A stretch of DNA of 64,000 nt from the NCBI GenBank assembly GCA_025267735.1, contig CM046303.1, forward strand, positions 33,642,380 to 33,706,379. Direction: 5' to 3'. How positions within the stretch are numbered: position 1 is the stretch's first letter; the number at the start of each line of letters is the position of its first letter. This stretch comes from Mactra quadrangularis. Its lineage: Eukaryota > Mollusca > Bivalvia > Venerida > Mactridae. Positions 34,848-48,212 of this stretch are shown one piece after another. The position numbers and the translations under genes were made by a program. The notes under the pieces are model-generated. The model was not told where the DNA came from and made no database searches. It was given only the letters and a program-made list of their open reading frames with translations.

Positions 34848-36680
34848 AACTTGATATTTCAAACACCTGTCGTAGCTAATTAAACTAATTATTTGACAAG
34901 TTTATTGAGATAAATATCAAGTGAAAATGGACCCTGTTAAAATCAGTACAAAATTTATATCCAAAATAAAATAATATCCGCTTTTCGTGTAGTTATCGGA
35001 AAGAGCTATTTAAGACAATCAAAAAGGCAAAATAAAGAGCTTGATTTTAGTCAAATTCGCTTGATTGTTATGAGCTTACAGATTAACTCCGTGGCAATTG
35101 TCTATTTCAAGGTAGGAACCAATTTGGGTATTGATTTCACATTATTATTGCTTTGTGGCGTCAATTTTATACATAAGTTACAATTCTAGAACTTCTTTGG
35201 TTTTTTGGCTGTGTGGCCGGTCTTAGACTTTTAACTGTTTCTGTCCTTGATAAGTTTCTTTTTTAATAATATTGGGTTTTCCGACTGCTCTAAGGGCTGA
35301 GATAATATAAGATAGTTCAAAGTTCAGGGTAAGATTCAAAGTAACAAAGTTCAATAGGCTGTGTTCATCTTTAAAACAGGTTGAACTTACAATGACGATT
35401 TCTGTACAGAATGACGCCTCACACCTAAGTACAGGTTATATGAGAAATATGAATACATTATTATATATATTATATTATACACAACATACATTAATTAATA
35501 CAACAATTACAAAGATCAAATGACATAGAAATGTAACATCAAAAGTACATAAACAATCAAACACACAAACATTAAATACGTAATGCTATTGCTGAAGAGA
35601 ACCTCGCAAAATTTTACCCGTGTATTGCTGGAACAATTACGCTATACGTCACAGTAAAGTTTCACGATACAAAAACGGTGTAGCCTAAATATAAGGAAAT
35701 TGTTTTCTTAAATTTAGCATTTTGACTTGACTTCAAAACGTCAAAAATGGCACTGTTTTGCCAAAACCAAAATGGGCCTAATAACTACATAACTATATAA
35801 ATGCAGATGAAAGTCCATCGGAGAACAAACGTCAATAATAAATCATTCGTATCGATATCACGAAAAAAATGAAGAATTCAAGTTAAAATGACTATCAATA
35901 TTGCATGATAATTTACAAAATCAAGGGTTTTGTCCATTTATTGAAAATGTTAAAACCGACTATAAAAGTTTGGGAAAGAATATTTGGTATAAAACATAGA
36001 ACAATCTTTAGTATTGTCTTGTTTTTTATTGTCATGACTTGACCTATCATCTTATTTCAACATGTTTTTACATTACTTCAAGTTGTATGTCAAATAAATG
36101 TCATAAAAGAATTTAAAAGTTTTAGATTTTATAAAACCTGCTTCCATGTGTAGGTACACTTAAAAGATGAAAGAGGGGCAAACTATTAATTTTTAAAATG
36201 CGATAAAAGCATAGTAGTGATTCTTATTAGCCATTAAAGTAGTTCTACCACGAAAGGACTACATGTATCATCACAAACAAACTAATGTCACTTTATACGC
36301 CTCCATCGAACATTAAAGCACAACAGTTAACGCGTTTCTTACAAAGCAATATTTTAGAAGTTATAGTAATGAACCTGACGGAGCATATAATGTTAAAATC
36401 GTTTTTAATTGGTAATATTGTCGCCGGTACATTTTTAGGACGCAGTTAACTATTCCTACACAAGAAAGCTGTGCTTTAAAACGGCTGAAATGGTAACAAC
36501 TACATTTATTTAGGTACGCTGTGACTGTTATTTGAATTCAGGTGAAAAAAAACAGTCTCACATAAACATTAAAACAGTATAATATGAGGTCTAGACACAA
36601 ACTTTTTTTATAATCATGATTTATCTATAACAGAGACCATACATGTACAATTGGTACAGTCTATGAATTAACTGTGAATT
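34848..36680. other. No recognised gene
   Basis: AT-rich DNA with no SINE, tRNA or long frame found. Confidence 0.4.
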
Positions 36681-37091
36681 AACTATGAATTATCTCAATC
36701 TAGACTAGATATTTACAAACAAATAAAAACCACATTTAAATGTGAATTATATATAAAAATGAATATGCAAAAACATATGAGATCTGTTCTTACACAATTA
36801 CGATCGGGAACATTACCCCTAGAAATACAAACAGGACGTTATCATAATATTCCCAGAGATTCTAGACTATGTAGACAATGTAACTCTAAAACTGTTGAAT
36901 CGGAAATACATTTTTTATTCATTTGTACAAAATATGAAAACCTAAGAATGATTCTTTTCCAAAAATTGTCTTCCGTAGGAATTCTTAGTACTGATAATTA
37001 TTACTATACTTTAAATGAAATTTTTCAAAATCAACATGCTATTAAAGCCTTAGGTTCATATATCACAGAAAGTCTAAAGTGTAGGGGCTAG
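36681..37091 (+). pseudogene. LINE reverse-transcriptase C-terminal relic
   Basis: The open frame can be followed from about 36684, upstream of the ATG at 36759, to the stop at 37091. It carries the standard post-RT tail: an LRSGTLPLEIQTGRY block, then R-L-C-R-Q-C, then VESEIHFLFIC and a Y-x-x-L-R segment. That is a CxxC...HxxxxC knuckle preceded by the LRxGxxPLxxxTGR motif. There is no reverse transcriptase core and no endonuclease, so the copy is 5'-truncated and inactive. The tail is intact for its last 130 or so codons, so the insertion is not very old. The family is not resolved; it is distinct in sequence from the 6.3-kb copy. Confidence 0.8.
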
Positions 37092-37590
37092 ATATGATTG
37101 TGTTTAGCCACTGCATTTTAGTCTCTTCTCTTTTCGTGTTTCTGCAACATTAATCTATTTCGTGTATTATGTTTTATTTGTTTTGTTTTGTTTTTAAAAT
37201 ATATTATTATGGAATGTCTGAAGCGTGTGAGCTATATAAAATGGTATATAGCTCATACACTTCAGCCTCTCCTCTCTTTTCATGATATCAACTGTAACTG
37301 TTTTATAAATACTATGTATGCATGTATGAATTACTCCATATTATTGTGTGATTATTTGTGTGTGTGTTTTTTTTCTATGTGTTTTGTTGTTGTTGTTGTT
37401 TCTTTGTGTGTGTATGTGTGCTCGCTGTAATATTTAATCTAAAATAACTTAATATATGTTTCATATTTTTGGGTCTTAAGTGACTAGATAAGCCTTATTA
37501 GGCTGGGTATGTTTGGAATGTTTGTTCTTTGTATTTATGTTGTATTATGTTATGTACCATGTCACTATAATAAATAAAATATATATATAA
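37092..37590 (+). mobile_element. 3' UTR and tail of the same LINE
   Basis: A T-rich, stop-dense region containing GT and GTT microsatellite runs (about 37345-37425) ends with TGTACCATGTCACTATAATA and an AAATAAAATATATATATA tail, the layout expected for a LINE 3' UTR. The frame at 37188-37430 is low-complexity and is not a gene. Confidence 0.6.
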
Positions 37591-37840
37591 CTGAACTCTT
37601 TATCGTTTATGAACGAATGCCACAAGTAAACGTAGGCATCAAACTTTTATCCAACAATTCTGAGAGGTAATCGGACCAACTCACTTTTTCCTGTTGTTAA
37701 ACAACGACTTTGATTTTCTCAAATAATAATAGTTCTTAACATTTTTATAAAACACATCTCTTTTATAATGGCATGGATATCTATATGTCTATACAAATTA
37801 AGCTCGATAGTGAAACAAGTTCTTACAACTTAGATGAATC

Positions 37841-37999
37841 ACTTTCGAGTCCACTTTCTGATCCCCAGTACTGACCTAGTAGGATAAAATTTCTTGCTCA
37901 AGGAAACAGCGGGGTAGGTTTTGGATGGGATTCGAACCAACGCGGATCCGGCTATCCAATAATTATCAGTCCAACGCCGTAACCGCTCGGCCACATTCA
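37841..37999 (-). mobile_element. SINE family C, best copy, minus orientation
   Basis: The minus strand has a tRNA-like head (GTGGCCGAGCGGTTACGGCG, then TTGGTTCGAATCCCATCC). This is followed by 'aaacctaccccgctgtttcc', TTGAGCAAGAAATTTTATCC, 'ggtcagtactggggatcag' and GTGGACTCGAAAGTG. The head looks Ser/Leu-like, with GGCCGAGCGGTTA and an extended insert before the B box. The core TTTCCTTGAGCAAGAAA is shared with family D. Confidence 0.75.
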
Positions 38000-38856
38000 C
38001 TCGTATCTACTTGACTATGTGCATAATTTTAACAATTCTAAGAGGCACCTATTTTTCTTAATGACACAATGGCTTATAAACTTGTCACAGTTTCACAAGG
38101 CTTAATTAAATTTCAGATATAAAGTTTCGTGCTGTGAATCACATTTCAGATAATGAACTTGACACTAAACTTGTCACAGTAAACGCTTAATAACACTAAT
38201 TGAAACATTGAATAAGTATTGTGCGACATAAATTTGTTTGATCATATGATATATGTGTGATAGTTATTACTTATATAACATACAAACCACTAGTAATATA
38301 ATATTTAATGATTTAATTAGAAGAAATACTGGCCAAATGAAAATATGATATCATAATTAATTAACTAATTCATTTGGTAAAACCTGTCATAGAAAGCAAC
38401 TCCTACCAATCGTTTGACGAATGTGGTGGTACAAACTCGCAACATCAATTGAGATTGATATTTTCTTATAAACTATACTAGTATTCATTTTTGATATTCA
38501 TTTTTCATGATCATTTAAGATTTTTACGTACACGACCTTTTACGTTTTACAAATGAAAGATTGTTTACATACCTTTTTGCAACGTGTTTCACATGACGTA
38601 TCTTCTTCATGATTTTAATTAGTGTTTAATTAATGATACAAGCCTTTTAACATAAATGTCGCATGATAGGATAACAATAAGGACACTATTCTCAAACAAA
38701 ACATATTTCTAAATGTTTAAGAAGTGACAAATAATTATTATGAATGTCCTTAACGTGTAGATGGTACAATCTAAAATAACAAGCTGATATTTGTTTATTG
38801 TGTTTTACTAGTTTTAACGCAATGTCTATCTAAAAATAGACCATTTTACTATTGCC

Positions 38857-38880
38857 AGCGCATCTAACCTAGCTTTCAAA
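38857..38880 (-). mobile_element. Short SINE family B remnant
   Basis: 'ccagcgcatctaacctagct' matches the body of the SINE at 14531-14556 and little else remains. Confidence 0.35.
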
Positions 38881-39061
38881 TCATCGTATTGTAAACATTG
38901 TTGATGGTTTGTGGGAATTCCAGTAAATGTACTGGTTTACAAAAATGAATGTTGTTCTGGGAAGTCAGATTCCTGGATTCGGTCATTCTGGCAATGTAAT
39001 CGAAATTTAAGGTATGAAAAACTGTGCAAAAAAATAAAAAAATGAAATTTAATAAAATATG

Positions 39062-39172
39062 TGTCAGAAGTGGGATTCGAACCCACGCCCACATACGTGG
39101 ACCAGAACACTCGTTATTTAAGGTAGATATATACCTTGAGTCTGGCGCCTTAGACCACTCGGCCATCCTGAC
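39062..39172 (-). tRNA. tRNA-Leu(CAA) with 27-nt intron, copy 2
   Basis: The mature sequence is identical to copy 1 and the gene has the same 111-nt length. The intron (39108-39134) differs at one base. The anticodon CAA lies at 39138-39136. The intron keeps the AAGGTA/TACCTT pairing with the anticodon region. On the minus strand downstream there is a TTTT at about 39052-39055 and longer T runs beyond, adequate for Pol III termination. About 75 bp of 3' flank is shared with copy 3, showing that these two arose by local duplication. Frames of 60-96 codons crossing this locus on both strands are shadows. Confidence 0.97.
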
Positions 39173-41640
39173 AACTGTCTACAGTTTTCAACTATTCTTA
39201 TCATGAATAATTTAGACAAGGATTACATTAGTACTGTTGAATAAAGAATACATTAATGAACCGCTTATCTATAAAACCGCGTTAAGCGCTAAATGTCGCA
39301 CATTAGATTTGGGAACAAATCTATATTTCTTGTTACATGTATACTCTTACTTTGATAGATACAATTTACCATGATCGTTTTCAATATTTTTGTTGAAACA
39401 GGAGTTGAAATAAGAAATGGTCTTTAGTTCCACATCGATGAATGCAATGGCAAACAGTGGCTTCATAGAAAAGTTAAATAACTGAGTAGTTTAGACATAT
39501 ATAAAAAGGTAAATAACCTATATCAAAAGTTGTTTTTACTTTCAAAATAATAACTTTAATAACATGCGTGGGTGATAGATATCGTTACATATATTAACTC
39601 TCTCCTAGTTGCAAGGCTTGTTATAAAAATACATTCAGTTTTGACACTGCAATTGAAATTAATCTTGTGTCATAAAATATATAAGTCACAAAAATGTTTA
39701 GAAGTATTTATCTTAATTCATATTTCGCAAACTACATATTACAGACCACGAAATAAAGCCATTTTAGCAAAATATTTGGACGAATGGCCGAAATATCACA
39801 AGAAGATATACAGCAAATAAAAAAGCTTTGTAAGTGATCTAGAAATAGTTTATGTCGTGGCTGGCCATTTCATTCAATTGAATTTCAATAGTGATGTCGA
39901 GATTTTCAGTATATGTGGAATTTGCCCACTGTTAGTTAAATGTTAGCACGCATGTGTGTTAAATTTTCCACGAAAGCTGGTTAGTTCAAACGGTTGCCAC
40001 AAATTTGATCATAGACTGTAAATGGCATAAGACAAGTAAGAATCAAAGCGCCGATAGCGCTGTCAGACATGGGGTTTTGATAGAGTATATGGCTGTATAC
40101 AACTTATGGAAGCGATACAAAGGGACCTTTACCTTACATAAACTAGATAAGATATACACGTGCTTCTTATCGGCTGCTTGTTAACGCGTAATGCGGACTA
40201 TATTAATTGCAGTGGTAACTATCCCTTTATTTGCGCGCGCACAACCGAATGTAATCGTCCGCGACAAATTTTGATGTGGATTTGCCACAGTCAACTACTA
40301 AACATGGGGAAACCCCATGTAAAAAACAATGAATATGATGCACGAGTATAGGACAACATTCTGACGGAAGTTACCCCTCCTAATATTTATAAATGGACAT
40401 ATCCACTTATAAATAGTTAAGGTGGGGTGTCGACACAGGAAGCTTTATGTAAGGTATTCATTACATAGAAAAAATATCAGAAGGAGATAATGTCCAGGGG
40501 AAATTTCAGTCTGCTGAGATTCGCGATCACAAAACAGCATTTAGACAAATTGACACCAGGAACATTAAGGCATTAGGAATTTACGAAAAGTTTGAAGTTT
40601 AAGTTTCAAAAAATTAAAACAAATTTTATGAATTCTTTATTAAACTTCCTTTATTTATAGCTTGTTTTCGGCACAAATAACAATTTTTAACATCTATAAG
40701 CGAGTAAAATGTCCTGTGTCATCAATGTTCTTTCTGGACCCCAAAAAAGTAAAATACCATGTGCCACAGAATTCTTTATTGACCCATAGAGAAATATAGA
40801 AGCAAGCATAATGTCATGTGTCAGCAATACTCTTCATTGACTGACCTAAAGAGAAATATGAAAGTGTCAGATAAGGATGTGTAATATTTGATAGAATTAT
40901 GATGTATTGACATTACATACAGACTTCTGGGAATTGTTCTGTCAGGATATCGTATACACTCGGTGTGATTAATTTTGACGTTGGTTCCATCATCTAGGGA
41001 TGAAATATAGTTTTCTCTCGGGAACCATCTCCGGAAATAGAATATTATAAATAATATAGCTACAATCAAGTGCTGACTCTCACTTCAGTATGTCATTGTA
41101 TCTCAGTCGCCTTAAAGTGACATAATAATGTTCCACAACAGAACAATTGATAATATAGTCTACACCGGAAATAGAGGAGAATTTTATATCATGTTTTGTC
41201 AGTGATGTGGTATATAGTATATACCCCTTTGTCTGTATTGTTAAGTACTTTGATTCTCAGTCTGGCGGAAGAAAAAAAAGAATAATGTGGTTGATTGTCT
41301 GTCGAGATACATTTCTGTCTAATAGTATGTCCAGAAAGAGGGTTGTTTTAAAGACAGGAAAACGTAAATACGTGTATGTCATCAAGTGATGGGACGTACA
41401 TTAGATGAACCTTATGTGATTGCGTGAGCCAATTGCTTGACAAAAGACACAATAGACAGGCAATAGAACGGTACTAGAAATTCTCTCTAGAAATCAGTCT
41501 CTCGTGAAGTCACTCAAGTGTGTTTCCAAGCAATATAATGTAATTGTTTCACAATGCATATTACTCTTTAAGAAGCAGTACTTTCAAAATTTTATGTGGT
41601 ATGTTTTGAAGTTTTTTTATTACATTTGGTCAGAATTTAA
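39173..41640. other. No recognised gene
   Basis: Several frames of 60-82 codons are present without recognisable motifs. I see no tandem repeat, SINE head or inverted repeat. Confidence 0.4.
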
Positions 41641-41714
41641 TTCTGGCTATGTAATCGAAAATTAAGGTATGCAAAACTGTGCAAAAAATAAAAAAATAAA
41701 TTTAATAAAAAATG

Positions 41715-41825
41715 TGTCAGAAGTGGGATTCGAACCCACGCCCACATATGTGGACCAGAACACTCGTTATTTAAGGCAGATATATCCCTTGAGTCTGGCG
41801 CCTTAGACCACTCGGCCATCCTGAC
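41715..41825 (-). tRNA. tRNA-Leu(CAA) with 27-nt intron, copy 3
   Basis: Same cloverleaf and length as the other two copies. The mature part differs only in the variable-arm loop (CCAC-ATAT-GTGG), which leaves the stem intact. The intron (41761-41787) has changes on both sides of its anticodon pairing (AAGGGA against TGCCTT), so that helix is weakened. Anticodon CAA is at 41791-41789. A T6 run follows on the minus strand. I consider it functional, with the small intron change the only oddity. Confidence 0.96.
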
Positions 41826-43131
41826 AACTTGATTAGGGTGTTGGATCATCTTGTCTCGAGTTTAATCAAACGTAATGTTAGAGCTGTTATCTAGAAAAAT
41901 CTCAAAATTAATATGATAGTGATGAATTAGCAATCTAGAGACAACCTATCTTTGGCATCACTAAATTGACAACGGTTTGACAAATAAGTAACTATTCCGA
42001 TATGAATAAGATTGGCAACTGTGCAACAGTTGACACAAAATATGCTCTAAATTCTCTCTTTCACAAATATAGTGTCACATCACGGGGCCAGCACATAATG
42101 CACTTTTGTAGAGTGGACAGACTCACATCAAACCTTAATTTATTCATCATTCAAGTTTGTAACTATATATTTCGGTGTTCTTTAGTCATGATATTAGCTG
42201 TGCGACCACGCCCGTATTTTATCGTTTATTTCAATGATAATGTAAAACAGTGTAAAAACGTATATTGCTAACTCAGTAATACTTTGATAGATGTTTATCT
42301 TCTGTAATATTGGATTATAATTACATTCATAAATCTTACTTTCACGCAGCGATAAATCATTAATGAAACTCTACATTTATTCAAGCGTTTGATGTTCTCA
42401 AAAAGGATTTTTTGTTACTTAATATTCACTTCATAAGACTGCATGCATAGTTGTTGGAAAGTTCAGAGACATGAGGGATTAACATTGATCGATTGATACA
42501 AATGCGTTCTGCATGGAAACAAACTGTATTCGTGTAGCAATTTAATAAAGTCATCTACAGTTTGTTGCAGGATGATTGCACGAGTATCTAATAAAAAGTA
42601 ATTGTATAATGTTTAGAGTTGTGTTTCAATGTGAAATGATTATTATTTTCAAACACTTAGAGGTCAGCGTCATTTCATTCTAATGTTCATTTGAAGTTTC
42701 ATTGATGACTCGTTCATTCGTTAAGGAGGCAGTGTGTGAAAAACACAGGATGAAACTCAACATGCTTTTAGAGGCAAATTCTGGATCTAAACTCAATCAA
42801 AATCTAGATATAATTTACACCGCTATTTTCTTGTATGTTGCCAAATGTTGTCAAAGTTTAATAGCAATTTTTGGTTGTCTCCTGTTGATGCGAGATTAGT
42901 TTCTCTTGTCTGTTTTTATGTTACGCAGTGAAAATTTTTATATGGTGTATCATGGTAAGCTGCTTTGAAATGGTGTAATATATATAATACATATACAGGT
43001 ATATAACGTAGTCTTGAAGTTATTCTGTAATTTTATCGTTATATTAAATTACTTGTTTCGAGCCTAGATTCTCTGTCTATAGGACAATACCGATGATTAC
43101 TATAATACAGATTAAACTGCAAATTACATTG
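41826..43131. other. No recognised gene
   Basis: Frames of 65-89 codons exist at 42002 and 42702 but show no recognisable domain. I leave this region as unexplained intergenic DNA. Confidence 0.4.
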
Positions 43132-43462
43132 TAATGCCTCAGACCCATAAAATCCTGGCTTATTGTGGACCCGTAGGCCGTGGGAAGCGTTGCGTATTAA
43201 GGTGACGGTACGCACATGGCACAAAACAATACACCCGTACGGAGCCGTAGCTGCAAGTTTAATCCATTCTCGGCCACGATTTTGTTCACGATTTGACTTT
43301 GAAACTGATACGTGTATCTTGGGCTCATCTCACAGACCCTGGTTAAAACGTAACAGTCCGTACGGGTACGCAAGAGTTCGTACGGTTCCTTGCGGAGTTT
43401 GATCGCACGGCTCCCGTACGGTGTCCTCACGGCTATTTTTAAGTTTATGGGACTGTAGCATA
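43132..43462. mobile_element. CG-rich MITE with CCGTACGG motifs, long copy
   Basis: The ends are imperfect inverted repeats: TAATGCCTCAGACCCATAAA at the left and, complemented, TTATGCTACAGTCCCATAAA at the right. The interior is an island of CG-rich motifs (CCGTACGG, GTACGGGTACGCAAGAG, TTGCGGAGTTTGATCGCACG). The same right half occurs inverted at 57208-57352. The overlapping 79- and 77-codon frames on both strands come from this palindromic composition and are not genes. Confidence 0.75.
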
Positions 43463-43479
43463 AACTTCATTATATTAAC

Positions 43480-43607
43480 AATAAAATTAATGCTGAAAAT
43501 TTACGAGCGTAACTGGAAACAATTGTTTAAATGTATGCATATTATATATTTGTATTGCCTATGGACAAGTATCTTTTTGGCAATAAAATAATGTCTATGT
43601 CTATGTA
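43480..43607 (+). mobile_element. LINE 3' tail
   Basis: 'attgcctatggacaagtatc' followed by TTTTTGGCAATAAAATAATG and a short TCTATG repeat is the kind of 3' end seen in LINEs with simple-repeat tails. No coding part is retained. Confidence 0.5.
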
Positions 43608-44511
43608 ATATATATGTTACAGGGAATGTGTGTAACCAGAGATTTCACGTAATCCCTAACCAATTCAGGGAATTCATGTAATCCCTGGTGATTTTAGGGA
43701 ATACGTGAAATCCCTGATTTCACTAGGGATTACATGAAATCCCTAAAATATTTTTTCATTTTTACACAAATTCCCTGACTCGATTGCTGATACAGATCAT
43801 GTTGATCAGCGATGAAATTCTTACATTCAATGTCTATAAGTAGACAACTAAAACACTTTAATTATTTGCAGCAATTTTTTTATGCAAATGTCATCTTTGT
43901 TTTTATAACAATTATTATAATAACAACTTATGACTTGAGTTAAAAATTCAATAATTGTCTGTACTACAATTTAAATTTATTTAAAATATTCGGTAAAAAG
44001 TCCACTAATATAATAAAGCATATCATTTATAAAAGAGCAAAGTTAAGAACCCTGACAAATATTCAGTGCTGAAAAAAAAGACCTATAGAAAAACGCAAAT
44101 ACAGTACCAACTAAAAGTTGGGAGACTAAAGAAACTCGAATTTTGATGATTATGTTTGTAGAATCATTATTTTAATATATTCAATTATGGTATGTGATGA
44201 AATATAAACAAATTACATGAATGCAACACATTTATAAGTTTTAGCATCTGACATCCTAAATCTGCAAAACCATGTTTATTGTAATTATTTTCTATAACAT
44301 GGCTTTTATCTTAGTTATAATTACAATAATAACCTAAAAATGAAGCAAAACTAGAGAGCATTTCAAAATAAACAATTATCAAATTTTGAACAAAAGCTAT
44401 TCAGTAGGCCTGCAAAGAAAGTGAAAATGTCTTCAAACTTTTGATGGGTACTGTATATGAGTACAAGACATATGGCGTAAGCATAGAACAATATAATAAT
44501 AATCTATTAAC

Positions 44512-44952
44512 TGTTATGTAATCTGAAGATTACATATGATATTATGCGATGACCAAAGTACGAAGTAATTAAGTTAACTCATTATACCCTAGGGCTACCG
44601 GATATACATTTTATATGTATGTTAGACTAATTAGTTGTACTTACGTACAAACGTTGAGATGTCAACTAAATTGTATAAAATGTATCGCATCTCAGTGACC
44701 ATCGCTCAGAGAGCCAAAGAGCCTGGTGGCTTTTGGCCATAACCTTAGGTCCACGCTGGACATAGGGCTTATACATAGGTTCCATAGACTATGGATGTTT
44801 ATACTTGTATGTTTGGCTACCTTATACTCATGACATTTGGTATGCGTTTACATGCGATGTTATAATGAACATTAAACTAGTTAACTATCTGTGTTGTACT
44901 GTTGTATCTTGGCTTGTTAATACATCTTTATACCTAAGCGGCTATGCGACAC
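44512..44952 (+). repeat. Left LTR
   Basis: The first of two identical 441-bp direct repeats. It contains the TATA box at 44674-44680 and an ATTAAA at 44871-44876 that could serve as a weak polyadenylation signal. A frame starting at 44805 runs out of the LTR to the splice donor at 45072. Confidence 0.85.
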
Positions 44953-47900
44953 GTGCCTTTGTGGTGCCGATGACTTTAAGGATCGAACCTGGTGCTGAAA
45001 GAAGACATGGTACAATACCGACAGCAACACAGACCATGGTGGAAAGATGGATTAGGATTCAAGCAAAATTTGTAAGTTTACGTTATCTCACTTTTGTAAT
45101 TTTGGTCAGATCTTAAATAGCTAAATTTTGGTGGTTCTAATAGTATTTATTGTTGATGTTAATTCTATGTTTTAGTTAAAAATTTATGTTTCGTTGAAGT
45201 TTATTTTTTAAAATAAAGTGTTATAAATAATTCAAGACGTTTTATAGATATATAATTAAAAGTAAAGAGAGTCAGAGGAACTTAAGTAGAAATAGGCATA
45301 TTCACTTGCGAAAAAGCGAACTATAAAAATATGTAAATTAAAAAAATTGACGATTTTGTGTTAAAGTAATTTAAATTTGCCAAGCACAGATGCAGTAGAT
45401 AAACCCTTGAGATTGGTTTATTTTCAAAGGTCTGAATTTTTCAGTGAAATGACACATTCAGGAGACCCTTATAAGGAGGTCATATTGTAAATAGTTTTTA
45501 GATGTTTAATGAGAGATATTGTAAGGTCGAAGAAGACCAGTGCTTCATAGAAAGGATAATCTATGCAGCGATTATTGTAAGACTGTGAAATACAGTAAAG
45601 TGGTGAATAGCCACATGTTGTCACAATTTATAGAAATGTGACGTTTTTATGTGTCAGTTAAAAGGAATTGAAGCCTTTTTTTTAATGAAAATGTAAGACT
45701 TAGAATGTGAATCTTTTTTTTTCTCTATGACATGAATTCAGTTGCTTGGTAAATAATTGAAATGATGCATAAGTTGTTGAACAATTATATTAAAGGATAA
45801 AACAAAATATCAAGAAACAACATTACGTAAATTAATACATGTCCATGATTGTATAGAGTACAGGTAAATACAGGTATTATTGAACATATGCAATTGACCT
45901 AAGGGCTATATTCAAATTCAAATGAGGTATGTCAAATAAACATATTAAATATAAATGTTACTTAGTTTGTATAGTGGCTAAACATTGTTAAAAGAAATAT
46001 ACCAAAAAAATGTAAAATATAGAAAAATTAACAAAAGTGTAAACATTAAAAGAGTATATGAGGGTGTACGCATACGTATGTACAAAATCATTATAATAGC
46101 TTTATACAGGTACTGAGCGTGATTCTTTTCATGATAAAATCTGGTAATTTATAGAAAATGACACTGTTGTTGTATAGAGATTTTTGTTGCGCATAGAGTC
46201 GCATTATTTAAAGAATATCGGTCTGTTAGGGCCAAGATTGCATAAGTTTAAATGCAATAAGTTTATGGGAGTTTGTAGGCAGATAAGTGACATCTGCTTT
46301 GTAATTTAGATATATATTAAGTGTCTAGGAAAAATAGGTGATTTTTTCCATTGTCTATTTACCAGAATTAGTCGTGAATTGATGAATTATTGATAATTAT
46401 CTGTTGAAAAATTTATATGTTTTTACATAAAATACATTATACCTCCTCTAAATATATTTTATGAGGAGACATAAAGAATTTGTGTGTTAAATGAATTGAC
46501 TTGTAAGTTAAAACAAGTTTAAAACTCGAGTATATAGAAAACCGAGCATTTAAGATATCGTAAATAGATATTGGTGTTAGATTAAGTAATAAGAAGCAGA
46601 TTTTTGCGATATCTTATGTTGAGACAAACCTACCGGACAGAGATACTTTACCGAATATGCCAGTTTAATGGACAAAGATTATGAACTGCAATTAGAGGAA
46701 CAAAATTACATGTGTATACAAATGATAAAAACAACTTTAATGTAAATTGGATGAATAAATGAATAGCCAAGTTATGATGACATTTCTGTCAAACATTCAC
46801 TAATGTAAGTTTACTAACTTATTGCTTCGGGCTATGAGCACTTGACAGGTACATTTGAGTTTGTTCATGATACTTAATTATTGAATTACATGGGTACACT
46901 TATATGTTCAGAGTAAAACTAAAAATAACTCAGTAAATGATAAGTGCAAGCTTAATTTAGGTTATTTGTTTATGATTCATGTGGGAACTTAGCTAGCTAT
47001 TTTTGTGTAGACCATTTTTACAAGTTAGTGAATATCGTTGACTGAAAATGCTTACATTAGATGTTATACACAACATGACATGCAGTATGGTAATGATGTT
47101 CAAGCTATTTTAGAAGATGTAACAGTAAAATATTGGTGGAAATAAATTTTCAACAAAAATGGTGGAAATGTACAAAATTTATGATATTTGGAAATGGTGG
47201 ATAAACAGCAGGCAATGGTGATATGAAGATCAACAGAGGATAAGAAAATTTTTACATTTTGTTAATATTGTGAAGAAAAATCATGTCATTCGTACATGAT
47301 ACACAAGTTATATGGCCTAAGGCTACATACATACATGTACATTGATAATATAACAAATAGAAATTTCAGGGTACAATAGCTGTCAAATGCTTGACATTAT
47401 CACACACGTTTTCGGTGTATAAATACTAAATGACAAGTTGTACTAGTACTTATGAACTAAGATGTTTAATAAATGTGTTAACATTGAGTAGTAATTAAAT
47501 GTACTCTAAATGGCCTGGAGCTTCAGACAATGCATTTCAAATATTGTATTACAAATTAGTTTAATTGATATTTGATGAGATTTATGTAACATTGATATAT
47601 GTGAATTATGAATGATTGTGGATTTGAACTAAATGATTTATCTTGTTTACTTTCAGTTTTTGTTGTTATGTGATGATCAATTGATGACTATAAAATGATT
47701 CTCGGATAGGGTAGAGCAAAGTGTACACAGAGCCAATAACATAGTAGAAATGTTAATTAATCCAGACGTTAATTTCAACAAGGACATAGTGAAAAAGAAA
47801 TTTTGTGTTAGTGTTCGAGACTTATTTTCAATTATGACATTATATAGTTATTTAGTGTACAAATTAACATTTAGGGGCTCAGTGAAATATCAAATAAGTA

Positions 47901-48212
47901 TTTAGAATCAATCTAGACTCTACTACTATTCCGAAATATTGTAACTCGTAGTTTACGAGAAAGAATCAAAACTAGTCGTATTTTTGTTAGTCTTTATTGT
48001 GTAATTGTGTAAGTGTTGTGTGATTTATGTTTTATTTCAGGTGACGGAGATTGTTTTACTTGTGTATGTTTATTTTGTGTATTAAAAATAATGTTGTTAT
48101 TTGTATCATTGTATTAACGAAAGGTAGCCAAACCATACCACAGGCTTTGCAGATGCCTCGTGCCAATATACTTAGAAACTCATAAATGAGTTTCTTAAAT
48201 TAGTGGGAATGA

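Noticed and set aside
38876..39166. 96-codon minus-strand frame
   Set aside because: Its start lies within the tRNA-Leu gene and the same residues recur at 41849 because the tRNA is repeated.
43163..43430. Overlapping 79- and 77-codon frames on both strands
   Set aside because: They arise from the palindromic CG-rich interior of a MITE, which removes stops on both strands.
44805..45116. 103-codon frame beginning in the left LTR, with a 74-codon twin at 48506
   Set aside because: Most of it is LTR sequence read identically in both LTRs. There are no gag, pol or other motifs; noted only because it reaches the splice donor.
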